From: Globodera rostochiensis
Lineage: Eukaryota; Nematoda; Chromadorea; Rhabditida; Heteroderidae
DNA: 64,000 bases
NCBI GenBank assembly: GCA_018350325.1
Contig: JAEVLN010000002.1
Coordinates: 4,695,456 to 4,759,455, forward strand
Direction: 5' to 3'
Part shown: positions 19,930-30,291 of the stretch, one piece after another
Position numbering within the stretch: the first letter of the stretch is position 1
Layout of the letters: each line of letters opens with the position of its first letter
Made by a program: the position numbers and the translations under genes
Notes under the pieces: model-generated
The model's input: only the letters and a program-made list of their open reading frames with translations
Database searches by the model: none
Told to the model about the DNA's origin: nothing

Positions 19930-20328
19930 CTTATAATTTATAGTTTTTGCTTCTATGCATTTATCTTGATTTTTTTGTAGAGGTTTAAATTGTTAGAATT
20001 TGATTCGTTGTAAATAATAACAATTTTATCATCAAAATTGCTAATGTAAAATCAAGGGTTTTCTTTGATTCCCTATTCCGACAGCAGGCTCTTTTTTAAT
20101 ACCATTTTAATTAAAAAATAAATTAATATTTGTCTTTTTCTTGATCGTATTTTATAGTTATTTGATGTGTTGGTTGCTCATTCAAAGATATTTTTAATTA
20201 TATTTTAAATATTAATTAAAATAAACCGAATTCGTTGAATTTTTCTTCAAAGTAAATCATTCAAATACTCATTTTTTAATTTATTAATATTACATTTAGC
20301 AGAATACACGGAGTGGGTGGGTGGCGTG

Positions 20329-20375
20329 TTAAGCATCATCTTCTGTGTCACTCGTAATCACAAAAGTTTTTCCAG
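20329..20375 (-). CDS. Candidate terminal minus exon, acidic C-terminus
   Basis: After a GAAAATGAG acceptor the frame reads GKTFVITSDTEDDA and TAA (20329-20331). An AATAAA-like polyadenylation signal (TTAATAAATT) lies about 50 bp downstream. It lies less than 50 bp downstream of the ORF at 20420-20539 but not obviously in phase with it. Confidence 0.25.
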
Positions 20376-20419
20376 CTCATTTTCTTATTGGGAGCGGTCT
20401 AATTTCGATATCGATGTTT

Positions 20420-20539
20420 TTATAGCTGAATAAATGAGGGAAACCAAAGTTGAATTGATGCAAATGGCGTTGTTGGTGCTGGTGCACTCACAAAAATTTT
20501 TGGAAGTGCGCCCTGTGAACCCTTTGATGTGAGTTGCAT
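20420..20539 (-). CDS. 39-codon minus ORF from ATG
   Basis: Complete small ORF, ATG at 20537-20539 to TAA at 20420-20422, reading GSQGALPKIFVSAPAPTTPF then ASIQLWFPSFIQL. The Ala/Pro/Thr-rich centre is in a GC-richer island. Internal acceptors (TTCACAG) and a donor (CTTTG|GTTTCC) mean it may instead be an internal exon. Confidence 0.33.
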   Translation of the reverse strand: MQLTSKGSQGALPKIFVSAPAPTTPFASIQLWFPSFIQL

Positions 20540-20654
20540 TCCAATAAATTGGCGGATTTTATAATAAGTTGATAATAAAAATTAAAACAAATAAGCTTTT
20601 AATTGAAATATGGTTAACCAATTATTCAAACAAATAAGAACGGATTTACGTTCA

Positions 20655-20785
20655 ATTAACAGAAAACCACAACTGTTAACTGCAACGAGGAACTCGTTCG
20701 ATGCTCTGAAACCCGATCATATTATTATTATTTTGTAAAATAAATCTCATTTTTCACATAATTGAAAATAATTTTTATCTTCAAT
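20655..20785 (+). repeat. Dispersed repeat, copy at 20.7 kb (pairs with 51.3 kb)
   Basis: CAACTGTTAACTGCA-CGAGGAACTCGTT, CTCTGAAAC and GTAAAATAAATCTCATTTT occur in the same order here and at 51286-51395. On minus both copies share a frame with NEFLVAVNSC or NEFLAAVNSC behind a TTTCAG acceptor, so a duplicated exon is possible. Confidence 0.75.
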
Positions 20786-21197
20786 TGTTTGAAAATACAC
20801 AACTCAATATGGTTTGCTATTTTCGGGTTGATAACGGGGATGACACCTGTAGTAATTCGATTTCAATAAGAACCTCCATTAAGTTAAAATGTGATGTGTT
20901 TATTCACATTTTTTTAATAGAAAGAAAGAAAGACATAGATACATTAAATTCAGCTTTTGTTAATGGGTTAGTTTTCTATTTTTTGAGTCAAGAATTTTTG
21001 AAAGATTTGTTACAATTAATTTTTTATTCATCTCATTCATTAACATAAAATATTAACCTCTGTTTATTGAAAAAAGAATATAGAAAATCTTTTAAGCGTT
21101 TATTAAACCAATTAATATCTCTCACTGTCTTATCATAAAAATAATAATTATCAATAATTAAACTTTTATGGCAAAATCCAATAAAATAACCAATTTG

Positions 21198-21299
21198 CTA
21201 TCTACTCTCAGCAAAAAAGACGCGCAATAAATTGATTTTTGGGGCGGGGAGGGGAGGATTTGCTTCACACAACACAGCATCTTCATCATTCTTTTCCAT
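21198..21299 (-). CDS. 33-codon minus ORF, possible first exon
   Basis: ATG at 21297-21299 in context AAAGTAAAATGG, reading MEKNDEDAVLCEANPPLPAP then KINLLRVFFAES, stop at 21198. Donor GAGA|GTAGAT just before the stop would make it a 5' exon. Acidic start and proline-rich middle. Downstream minus islets at 20.64, 20.53 and 20.37 kb could complete the gene, though I could not make all phases agree. Confidence 0.35.
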   Translation of the reverse strand: MEKNDEDAVLCEANPPLPAPKINLLRVFFAESR

Positions 21300-21786
21300 T
21301 TTACTTTCGTTCAACAAAAGTCACCAACAATTTTCCTATCCTTTTTCGTTATTTTTTAAGTTTTTAAGCTTTTTGTAAACCCGAGAAATAGAATTTATTA
21401 ATATTCGATATGAAAAATACAGCGAAACAATATTTTTTAGAATTTACGAATATTACCAATAACATTTTTTTTCTTCCGATTTGGTCTATCTTTATAAAGC
21501 AAATATAAATGATTATTGAATAGTTTTTTTTGTTAACCGCAAGTTTAAGTGTATTGTATTCTTCTTTTACGGTTTTATTGTTTTAAAAAATAAATGTATA
21601 TACGAATATAAGTTTTTCTTATTGGCATTTTTGGCTTTCTCTTTTTTTAAATATTGGGAAGTGAATCGATTAGCAATGGTGAATAAATGCTGGCTGCATT
21701 CTTGTTAAATAAATTAATTCACCTCAAAAAGAAAAATGCTAATCGATTTTTAATTGATTTGCGTAATGATTTATTGATTTAATTCT

Positions 21787-21981
21787 TTATTTTAACTTTA
21801 TTAGTATTTGTAAATTTATCTTGTCCCCGAACTCCTCGGCCTTTGCAATCAAATACAGCTGCTCGCTGCTTGTTGTTTGGATCAGGCCGTAGCCTTCAAA
21901 TCGGCTCACACAGGAGGTGTTGAAATGATTCGACAAAATATATTTTTTGGTGAAAAAACAAAGTGCCAGAGCGTTTTCCAC
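21787..21981 (-). CDS. Minus exon paralogous to the 14.06-kb microexon
   Basis: Frame of 64 codons ending at TAA, with RFEGYGLIQTTSSEQLYLIA then KAEEFGDKINL. The TTSSEQLY block is shared with the exon at 14059-14104. A TCAATAAATC polyadenylation-like signal lies about 15 bp past the stop, so it may be terminal. Function unknown. Confidence 0.4.
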   Translation of the reverse strand: MENALALCFFTKKYILSNHFNTSCVSRFEGYGLIQTTSSEQLYLIAKAEEFGDKINLQILIKLK

Positions 21982-21989
21982 TAATAAAC

Positions 21990-22995
21990 AGTTTTAACTT
22001 ATTTACCTAGATAGTAAAAATATAGACTCGTTCAGGAATAACAAATTTTAATTATTTTAAATTTTGGAAGATTATTTTACTCAAAATTTATATTTCTTAG
22101 CGGCAGGCGTTTAAGTTAAGATCCTTTGCTATTTCTTTAAGTGCATTGTATCATTTTTGATTTTTGTTTTTGGAATTTATTTCAAGCGTTTTTTTCAAGT
22201 TTGAAATGTATCTATATTATTATTATTTTTATTAAAATCTTGGATTTCGCACGCTTGTATTAGTTTACTTTAAAAGATTAATTTATACTTTAATTGTTAA
22301 ATTAAAAATCAACATCAAATTTTCAATTGACCTCGACCTCGCATGCTGTCCCATGTCGATGTAACGTCCATGTTATTGTATTTCATTTATTTTCAATTAA
22401 AGCAATTGTTTTGCAAAATTTAAACTATTTTTATCAGCAAAAATTTACTGATTTAAAAATTGTTTTATTAAAAACCGGACACAATAGGCATTTAGCCATC
22501 TTTTTTCTCTATAAAATTGTTGATTTTTACTAAATTAAAAATGTGATGTTTTTGTTTTTAATTTTGTGCAGCAGTTAAATTTTTTTTGTTTTGTTTTTAT
22601 ATTTTGCTTTTATAAAATAGGGGTTAGAAATTTTGATGATTTATTCACTAAATATAAAGCCGTCTGGTTCTACATTGAAGTTGTATCTCGTATGGGCTGA
22701 AGGCTAAACCGAAATTATAGTATGGCATTTATTTTCAACAAAAAATTTTAGATAGTTTTAGAAATTAGTACGACTGATTAAGTTTTTGTTTTATTAGTAA
22801 TTTTAATTTTGGCATTACATTGGATTTATTTATAAAGTTAAAAGCTCCATACGTTGTCCACAGCATAGTTTAATATAATTACACACGGCTACATCATATT
22901 TTTCATTATAATTTATATTCAAGATTTTGGTTGGTTCATTCAACATTTATTTAAAATTGTATTCAAATTTCTATCTTGTAGTTTAGTAAAGGCGT
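21990..22995. other. AT-rich with two small islets
   Basis: Islets at 22330-22375 (minus MDVTSTWDSMRGR) and 22675-22730 (minus PSAHTRYNFNVEPDG behind a GGTTTAG acceptor) could be microexons. Nothing else is visible. Confidence 0.35.
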
Positions 22996-23090
22996 TAACC
23001 AAAGTGAACACTGGAGGCAAACACGCATCGTATGTGTCATCTGGCAGGCCTGGGTCCGGTTGGACACGGGCGGGCACCAACACACTTTAA
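22996..23090 (-). CDS. Candidate exon, strand uncertain
   Basis: GC-rich island (about 60 %) preceded on minus by ATTAAAG. It reads VLVPARVQPDPGLPDDTYDA then CLPPVFTLVNAF, with donor TTG|GTTAAC. The plus strand is also open (VNTGGKHASYVSSGRPGSGW). The minus reading has the better hydrophobic pattern and matches block polarity. Confidence 0.27.
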
Positions 23091-23094
23091 TAAT

Positions 23095-24430
23095 TACAAA
23101 AGTGCGCATGGATTTAATATAAATTTTTTAAACACAAATCAATCATTTAAAACAAAAATATATAAAATGTATGCACATATTTTTTACAGTAATTATGAGT
23201 AAGTCTACATTTTATATTTTTAAGAAAAAATGTTATTAATAAAATTAAATATTTTTAATGTCATTTTATTTCGTTACAATTAACTATTGGACGAACCGGC
23301 GTCAAATTGTTTACATTTATTTTTATCTCAGCAATTCGTTTTAAAATAAATAATTAGTTAGATTATCTTGCTTCGAGTGCTTGATAATCTTTGTTATTTG
23401 TATCTGGGTTATATTTTATTATTTTTATTTCAAAATATATAGTAATTCAATTAATTACTTTTGGTGAATTTCGAAATTTTAAACAATTTTTAAAATTGCA
23501 TTTGCTTGCGTTCCGTGTAAATTTTATTGCGTATTTTATTAATATTTTCTTTAAAAGTTATTTTTTTAATATAATATGAGGAGTAAATGTAAAAACATTT
23601 GGTTTTCTATGATTTTTTTGTTAATATGAATTCTCTGATTACTCTAAATGTTTAAAGAAACCTAACCAAAATTTAAATGTAAATATAAAAAAATTTCCCT
23701 TAATTGCATATATAATATTTTAGCGGCTACCTCTTTATAGCTTTTAAAATAAATTTATTACTATACTTCTTTATATTTAGATTTTCAATTTTTATGTTTT
23801 GTTTTAAAAATAAAATTAAATGTATTTTAATCTTTTTTAGTTATCCGTTGTATCTAAGATGGCTTGTTCTTTTTTCATACTTTTTTCTTTTAGCAATTAT
23901 TCTTTTTTCTCTATTTTCTTGCATTTTTTTTTCAAATGAATATACAAAGCGATTTAAAGTACAAATATAAAGGTTAAAAACTAAATAAAAAAGAAATTAT
24001 TGCAAAAATATAACATAGTTTTTAGTAATCTGACCATTTTTTAATATCCATCAGTAATTTCACAGGAATGTTTACAAGCTTGCTGTATTATTGACAACAA
24101 ATGATTAACTATAGTTAATTCTTTTATAAACAAATTAATAAAACATCAAAGTCATTTCAAATGAATTATTCAGATTTGCTATATTTTATTTTAAATTTTA
24201 AGTGTAAGACAATATTTATATCGGGGAATTTAACGCAAGTATTAATTGTTTAAATGAAGATAAAAGTATAATAAGTGCTTTCAATTATATTCAAATAAAA
24301 TTGCTTTAAAATCATAAAATTTCAAATTTCTAATCTTTTATTTGTTTCAAGATAAATTTTCAGATAATATAATAAATAATAAAAATAAAAGCACACAACA
24401 AAACTATTACAAAAAATGATAGATTCAAAA
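23095..24430. other. AT-rich, no gene; skew switch near 23.9 kb
   Basis: No long frame. Around 23.9-24.2 kb the plus strand changes from T-rich to A-rich. Confidence 0.5.
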
Positions 24431-24434
24431 AAAT

Positions 24435-24662
24435 TTAAGTTGTAATTGTTGGGTAATATACATAACGAGCAAATTTAAATTCAAAAAAATGGTTTTTGTC
24501 AGATTGTGCGCGAAGGGATCTGCTCCATTTAATGCTTCGCCACTGTGAAAACAAAGCAGGGCCACCTGTCCTTACTGCGTAACTTATCGCGCGAATGTGA
24601 ACCTCAAGGCTGGGGGGGGGGAGAAAAACAGCCGATAATATAATTTTAAAAAAAATTACCAA
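24435..24662 (-). CDS. Weak minus ORF with a C-run before an AG
   Basis: 75-codon minus frame, core SLEVHIRAISYAVRTGGPAL then FSQWRSIKWSRSLRAQSDKN. On minus, a run of 10 C followed by AG immediately precedes the GC-rich core and would be an unusual polypyrimidine acceptor. The frame is opposite to the block polarity and may be a repeat remnant. Confidence 0.2.
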   Translation of the reverse strand: MVIFFKIILSAVFLPPPSLEVHIRAISYAVRTGGPALFSQWRSIKWSRSLRAQSDKNHFFEFKFARYVYYPTITT

Positions 24663-25054
24663 AAATTTAAATATTAATTTACATAATATTTAAAATTTAA
24701 CTTAGACCTGAATTTACAAGACATTAAATCACAAATAAAATTATTAGATTTATTCATCAAACATTAATTAAAAATTAAAAAATAAAGAAGTTTTTTATAT
24801 AAAAATTATTCCAGACACAAAAAATGCAATTAAATAACAAAGCATAGGAATTTTTGTTGCCAATACAGATCACAACTAAATACAATACGCAAAAATACAC
24901 GCATTTTAAATTCTTAAATTTTAACATTATTATAAAAATCGATAAAAATCTACCCTTTGTTTGTTCAACATCGTCATTCATTGTAAACAGTTTTCTAATC
25001 AAGTTTAGTAAAGTTACTTAACACGATAATTTAAAATAGGGTTGGGACCCCGAC

Positions 25055-25410
25055 TAGGGCTGGGTGAAATTTGGCTATTTTGGGGTTTCGGGTTCGGGTA
25101 ACGCCGAAATTTCGGGAAAAATACACCCCAAAGACCGGATTTTTGGAATGAAGGAAATTTTTAAAAGGTGCTCAAAAATATTTGAATGTTGTTATAACCG
25201 TACCCTTTTTAATTCAAAAATATCTTCCTCGTTGTGTTCACCTTCTATTCCCTTATCATCATTTGTTTAAGAATGCTGCTTACTTCTGGCGGCGTAGAAG
25301 GGGGGGGGGGGGTCGACGGTGCCGATAGGCGGGCCGGAAAAATTTTTTGAGGGTTTTAACAATATTTGTTAAGAAAAAAAAAAAAAAATTGCTTCAAAAA
25401 CGAATGTTGC
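25055..25410. mobile_element. Partial hAT-MITE-like repeat with G run
   Basis: Begins near TAGGGCTGGGTGAAATTTGG, a MITE-like end, and contains, in inverted orientation, the module seen inside the 30.3-kb and 39.6-kb elements: a run of 13 G (25300-25312), then GGTGCCGATAGGCG and AAAAATTTTTTGA. No matching right end or duplication found, so it is probably truncated. Confidence 0.5.
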
Positions 25411-25613
25411 AAACAAAGTGGCCAACGTTACGATCGAAAATCTTCTTTATTAATGCAAAAAAAAAATTGAAAATATTATTGTTTAAAAAAATGAATGAAG
25501 ATGCTGCAATATTATCAAGTCATTGAATTCATGTTATAAATTAAAAATACAAAAAGTTAATCTATTCATTTTGAAATAGAAAAGCTTACACACAGAACTA
25601 TTAATACGTATAA

Positions 25614-25832
25614 AATGATTATAAAGTCCAAATAATTCCTAAAACAAATTTTAAATCAATTTATAAATACTATAACCGTAAATCATTTGGTGGCAAAGCT
25701 CCTCCAGCAGCTTCCATGCGAGTTTTTAATTTATTTTTCGCCAATCCTAAGCAAAGAAGAAAAATGAATGTGGCTAGACAACAAAAGATCTGCAAAACTA
25801 AATATTTATTTACAAGAAAACGAATTGCTAAG
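25614..25832 (+). CDS. 72-codon plus ORF with a histone-H3-tail-like motif
   Basis: Checked codon by codon from 25614 to TAA (25830-25832), on the A-rich strand. It contains RKSFGGKAPPAASMRVFNLF then ANPKQRRKMNVARQQ. R-K-S-x-G-G-K-A-P matches residues 8-16 of the H3 tail (RKSTGGKAP), but the following RKQLA is absent and no histone fold is visible. Either a chance match in a basic protein or a decayed or divergent H3 fragment. No ATG precedes the motif. Confidence 0.3.
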
Positions 25833-25839
25833 AGATAAA

Positions 25840-26880
25840 CTTTTAACAATTTAACGCGATTCGTCACAGATAAACAATTAATTTTATTTAAAACAATTAT
25901 TGTTTTGACACCTATTAAATAAATACTGATAAAAATTATAGTTAAAATTTAATTTGAAAATATCTTCATCAACAGCAATTAATAAAAGCCACTAACAAAT
26001 CGTCCAGTTAAGCGTCGAACATGAAAGCGTAAATTTGCTGAAGAATAATAAAGACAAGAAATCAAAAGTAAAATAAACTAAATATTATAAAAAAATATAT
26101 TTTTCATTGCAAAACAAATGCTAAAAGAAAAAGCGAAACGGTAAAATACTGGAATTTTTAAATAAATATGTGCATGCTTCCCAGCTCACACAGAAAATTC
26201 GGATATGTTACAATCAAAAAACATTTTTTTTTGAAAATTATTGAAAGGGTAAAAAAGACAGCATTAAAATAAAAATTACATTATTTCAAATAAAAAAGAT
26301 ATTAGCACTTCACAAAGTCGGCTTTTTACCAGACGTCCCACCCACATGAGAGGGATCTTGGAATTAAAATTACATTATATCCAATAAAAAACATTACAAT
26401 CTTAATTACACTAATGTAAGCTGTAACGCTAAAAAAATGAGCAAATATCACACCAATCAAAATGCATTTTATACCTAACGTAAATAATTTATTATTTTTA
26501 TATTATTGCATGAGATATTTATTTCTATATACTCTTGACATTGGAGTTAAGACGGAACATATAAAGTTGCACCAAGCATAAAGTAATAATAAAACAGATT
26601 TTTTTTCAGCAGGACTAATCACGCGTTATATTAATAAATTCTAAATAATAAATAATTATTAAGTCGTGAAAATATTGTTTCATTAGCCAAATAAAAGCTA
26701 ATAATATTCTTCCAATATTGAACGATTTATAAATTGTGACTAAGCGCGATTTGCGGTGGACCGATAAAGAACGATTAAAAAATATGAAAAACGTATTGAT
26801 TCAAATAAAAGTAAACTATATTTAATTCAAACTCCATTAAACCAAACAATTATCGCCTAATGAATGGCGCAATAAAATTT
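25840..26880. other. A-rich plus, two small islets
   Basis: Islet 26310-26365 is undecided. Around 26732-26823 a 30-codon plus frame reads VTKRDLRWTDKERLKNMKNV, loosely Myb/SANT-like (R-W-T-x-x-E), with no support beyond this. Confidence 0.3.
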
Positions 26881-26882
26881 GA

Positions 26883-27071
26883 CTATATCAAATTAAAAAG
26901 AAAGGTGGACTATACATTAATGTTGTCCTTTTCTTTCCAATAGTCCATGATCTTCTTAGCCTGAAAGTCAAGTCCGCTGACTTAAAAATCTCCATAAATC
27001 TCAAAAAGATGGGCAGTATAGCTAGCGGCTTTTATGGGATCATCAGAATATTTGACCAAACAATAGTTTAA
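26883..27071 (+). CDS. 62-codon plus ORF, function unknown
   Basis: Checked codon by codon to TAA (27069-27071). It reads LYINVVLFFPIVHDLLSLKV then KSADLKISINLKKMGSIASG. The minus strand over the same island reads YSDDPIKAASYTAHLFEIYG, then a TAA, then LDFQAKKIMDYWKEKDN, which is also strikingly protein-like. Either this plus exon is real or the minus strand is a pseudogene with one stop. Confidence 0.35.
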   Translation, partial: LYQIKKKGGLYINVVLFFPIVHDLLSLKVKSADLKISINLKKMGSIASGFYGIIRIFDQTIV

Positions 27072-27248
27072 CTCATCAAAAAGATTGTTTGGTTTGAGTT
27101 AATTTGCAAAAGCGTTTAACACAACACTTACATATCAAAAATTCTATTATATTATTTCTACTGAAAGACATAATAAAAATAATTGATTAAAAAAGTAAAA
27201 AACGGTAAATTTCATAAATCAATGTTAGCGGCCATCGCATGTAATTAA

Positions 27249-27470
27249 AAAGTAAAAAACTATAATAAAATCCAACATCGCAGTGAATCAGAATTAGACC
27301 CAAGAAAAACGTTCGCAGCCAGTTAAAGTTTGCATCCAAAAAATAATCAATTTGATTTTACATGTAATAATACACGAAATTGTTACTTTTAACAAAACCA
27401 GCTATCCGCTTCAGCACGCTATATTCTATTTAAAAAATATTTTCAAATTCGGTGCATTACAAAATTGTTA
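27249..27470 (+). CDS. 73-codon plus ORF, function unknown
   Basis: Checked codon by codon from 27249 to TAA (27468-27470), on the stop-dense strand of an A block. It reads NKIQHRSESELDQEKRSQPV, then KVCIQKIINLILHVIIHEIV, then TSYPLQHAIFYLKNIFKFGA. A charged N-terminal part is followed by a hydrophobic segment of about 15 residues that could be a membrane helix. There is no ATG near its start, so it is likely a terminal exon. Confidence 0.45.
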
Positions 27471-27512
27471 ATAAATAAAAAATAACAAGCAATATTTCTT
27501 AAAATCCAAATC

Positions 27513-27742
27513 TGGCATTTATTTCGACCGAATCCCGGACCCAAATTCGAACAATTTTTCAAAATTTTTTTGGCCTCAAAATCATTCGACAAGCACAAAC
27601 TTACGACGAAAAGGCAAGTAATGATCGATTTTATGGTTTGTGAATGACTTTCAGGCCAACATTGATTTTTGGAAAATTTTGTAGCTTTGAAAAATTGTTC
27701 AAATTTGGGTCCGGGATTCGGAATTGGTCAAAATAAATGCCA
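27513..27742. mobile_element. Near-palindromic foldback element
   Basis: TGGCATTTATTTCGACCGAA at the left and its complement at the right (ending AAATAAATGCCA) begin a nearly complete 230-bp palindrome. Inner pairs include CCCGGACCCAAATTCGAAC with GTTCAAATTTGGGTCCGGG, and GGCCTCAAAATCATTCG with GAATGACTTTCAGGCC. Related sequence occurs at 15.05-15.16 kb and 16.80-16.87 kb. No clear target duplication. Confidence 0.8.
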
Positions 27743-27823
27743 TTTCGGTTTTACACCCCCGAAAACCCCTAGAAACTCCTTTTTGCCGGCTTTGAAAAAC
27801 TTTAAAATTTTTTTTAAAATGGG

Positions 27824-28190
27824 GGGGGCATATATACTGTAAGGGTTTCCGGTCGGTATTTTCTATTCAATTTCACCCCCCAAAGAACTGCTGGACTTTA
27901 CTCCGGGTATTGATCACATTTATTCATTTCGACAATGTCCCCGCCCACATTGCTTCATCCTGTTCCCCTCCTTTCCCCCAGCGATCAGTCCTTCATCCCT
28001 CTGTTTCCTTTTCCATCGGTCGTTGTGCAAGTCGGAGGATTACGGAATAAACGCTATCCGCAATGTTGGACCGGAGAGTTGAGGAGTTCATCACCAATGC
28101 CTGGGCCCGGGCATCCTCCCCATCTTTCTCCTTCCCCCAATTCCATCCGGGGAGTCAACGGTGCTTAATCTGGGGGGGGGGGGGCACTGT
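27824..28190. other. GC-rich anomalous block between two G runs
   Basis: Roughly 300 bp of about 55 % GC, flanked by G runs at 27824-27831 and 28172-28184. Several frames are open. One plus frame reads AMLDRRVEEFITNAWARASS, another is proline-rich from ATG at 27935. Composition is so unlike the surroundings that I suspect a recent insertion or a repeat, not a local gene. Confidence 0.45.
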
Positions 28191-28544
28191 GCGCTTCCCT
28201 CACTATATTATTACTCATCAACCTTTAATTACTCAATAATAACTATTGTAAAAAAATCGTTAATGATAGAATCTCAATCTATAAAAAATATAATAATTCT
28301 AAGAAAACATTGGTGCCATTGTGATGCTGTGTGGCATCATTGAAAAACCGGAAAATTAAAGATGACAAATTATATACAAAAATAAGTAAATTAAAATAAA
28401 AAATCAACTATATATTTAGTTTCGGATAAAGCAAGATTTCTTATATGACTAAATACAAAAAATTGATGATAAAAAAGTAAAATTATCAAAATGTATTTTC
28501 AAAGTGTTTTGAGTTCAAAACGAACTGGATGATTAACTATTCAG

Positions 28545-28607
28545 TGCAGTTTTAAATGGTAACAATGGCCTGCGCGAACCTCGAGAGGCAAATCAATGCG
28601 AGCCCCG
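28545..28607 (+). CDS. Short plus exon candidate
   Basis: Behind acceptor TTCAGTGCAG, one frame reads MACANLERQINASPDAG and TAG. Another reads GLREPREANQCEPRCRIE and TAA. Both fit a terminal exon of a plus gene, and I cannot choose. Confidence 0.2.
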
Positions 28608-28834
28608 ATGCCGGATAGAATAAAATTTAAAAAATAAAAAACAAACAGAATGACAAAATTGTCTGAACGCATCATCTTAATAAAAGTTAATATAGTTTTG
28701 TAGGTTCTTATAAATAAGAAAATATTATAAAATAAGTTTTTGCCAATGAGAAGAAATGTCATATATAGTGATAATAATCAATCTTATAAAAGTAAAATAA
28801 AAATAATGAGATTAATATGTATAGCTTAGTTCAA

Positions 28835-28935
28835 AAAATAAATATGCTTTAATAAACAAAATAAAATGTTTCAAATTCATAAAATTTTTACTATTTTAAC
28901 CTAAAAAATTTATTAATAGCGAACCTTAATTTTTA
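28835..28935 (+). repeat. Direct repeat, copy 1 (pairs with 29350-29472)
   Basis: GCTTTAATAAACA-AATAAAATGTTTCAAATT, then TATTTTAACCTAAAAAATTT, occurs in both. Copy 2 has about 25 extra bp in the middle. Confidence 0.85.
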
Positions 28936-28976
28936 AATTAATAAATACATTGCTTAAACAATTAATATTTAACAAA

Positions 28977-29210
28977 TCATGGCCATCTAACCGCAATTAA
29001 TAAAACATATGATATAACAATTATAAATTGTTTTAAAAACATTGTCTGATCTTCATTTCGCCTCGCGCTTTGCTGGTGTGCCCAGCAGGAAATGTTCAAC
29101 TGTGTAAGGCGGAAGAGATCGTCGTAAGAATGGGCAATACCAACGCATTCCCCGTTCCAATAAAACAAAAATTTTACATCAAATATTTAATAATAAATAT
29201 TAAAAACAAG
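28977..29210. CDS. Coding-like island, strand undecided
   Basis: Minus frame of 63 codons reads FYWNGECVGIAHSYDDLFRL then TQLNISCWAHQQ. Plus frame of about 58 codons reads SPRALLVCPAGNVQLCKAEE then IVVRMGNTNAF, with acceptor GTGTGCCCAG and donor GTC|GTAAGA. Splice signals and block polarity favour plus, residue composition favours minus. Confidence 0.3.
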
Positions 29211-29349
29211 ATATAAAAATTGTAATATAATAAACAAACAAAAAAAAATTATATCCAAAATGGCTAACATAGCACTGTCTGCGAATTTCAACCACCCAAA
29301 CTATTAAAATGTAATAAATGTTTATAAATTTTTCGAAAAATTTAAAAAA

Positions 29350-29472
29350 TAACTATGCTTTAATAAACAGAATAAAATGTTTCAAATTCATAAAATACAT
29401 TTCAAAATTGGAAATAAAAAATTATTTACTATTTTAACCTAAAAAATTTATTACTAGCAAACCTTAATTTAA
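29350..29472 (+). repeat. Direct repeat, copy 2
   Basis: See 28835-28935. The repeat runs into the start of the 29418-29642 ORF. Confidence 0.85.
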
Positions 29473-29642
29473 TCAAATTTCCCTTTGTACTTTTGATTGC
29501 ATTTCGTTCGCTGGATTTGCTCAAATATTTTGTTGTAAAAGCTCAAATCCTTGCACAATGTTACCCCGACGTGACCAAAGTCACACAAAACGCACACAAA
29601 ACAACCAACCCAAACAAACATAAACAAACCAAAACCAAGTAA
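29418..29642 (+). CDS. 74-codon plus ORF, function unknown
   Basis: Checked codon by codon to TAA (29640-29642). After a Leu/Asn-rich start it reads KFPFVLLIAFRSLDLLKYFV, then VKAQILAQCYPDVTKVTQNA and a Lys/Asn/Thr-rich tail. The hydrophobic stretch could be a signal anchor. The first 18 codons overlap the direct repeat, so the exon probably starts near KFPFV. No ATG. Confidence 0.43.
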   Translation, partial: KIIYYFNLKNLLLANLNLIKFPFVLLIAFRSLDLLKYFVVKAQILAQCYPDVTKVTQNAHKTTNPNKHKQTKTK

Positions 29643-29866
29643 AATTAACCTGTTAAAAGAAAAAAGGGGATAAATTTAATTTGGTCTAAAATAACTAAAA
29701 TAAAAAGAGAAAGATAAAATTTAACACAAAAATATAAACTCATTATAAACAGAAACATAAAATTCACCAAAACTGTGAAATAAATAGAATTAAATGTGAA
29801 AACATGCCCTTCCCCCAAAAATGCGATCGAAAAATCCAATAAACTTGTCTTCCAAAAATTCAATAG

Positions 29867-30028
29867 AATTGCTCCCTATTCAGCAAACAAAAAAGATTTA
29901 CGTTTTCTGATAAAAATGCAGGAGGGTTATTTGTTATTGGTGTAGAAAACTATTTCAGTAAACGAGAAAGACAACACCAGTCGTCTTTCTCTAATAAAGA
30001 AAAAGTATCAGAGTTCATATTTTTTTAA
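29867..30028 (+). CDS. 53-codon plus ORF, function unknown
   Basis: Open from 29867 to TAA (30026-30028). After acceptor AAAATGCAG the core reads GLFVIGVENYFSKRERQQHQ then SSFSNKEKVSEFIFF. A hydrophobic strand is followed by a highly charged helix-like region. In the expected orientation for this A block. Confidence 0.38.
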   Translation, partial: NCSLFSKQKRFTFSDKNAGGLFVIGVENYFSKRERQHQSSFSNKEKVSEFIFF

Positions 30029-30291
30029 AAGATTTAGAAGAGTTAAATAAAACGAAATAATACGCACTAAAATTAGCTGGAAAACGTAAAATTAAAAATA
30101 AAAAAATTTAAAAAAATACAAAATAAAAAAAGGAAGTACACTATTTCTTGAAGGGATAAAAGGTGGCCTAAAATAAAACAAACAATATTTCAACCATAAA
30201 AAATATTTAAAAAACATAAATTACACTATTTGAGCTGTGACGCTCATGGAAATAAATTACCCAAATTTGCTGTAAATAACAGATGCGCCAT

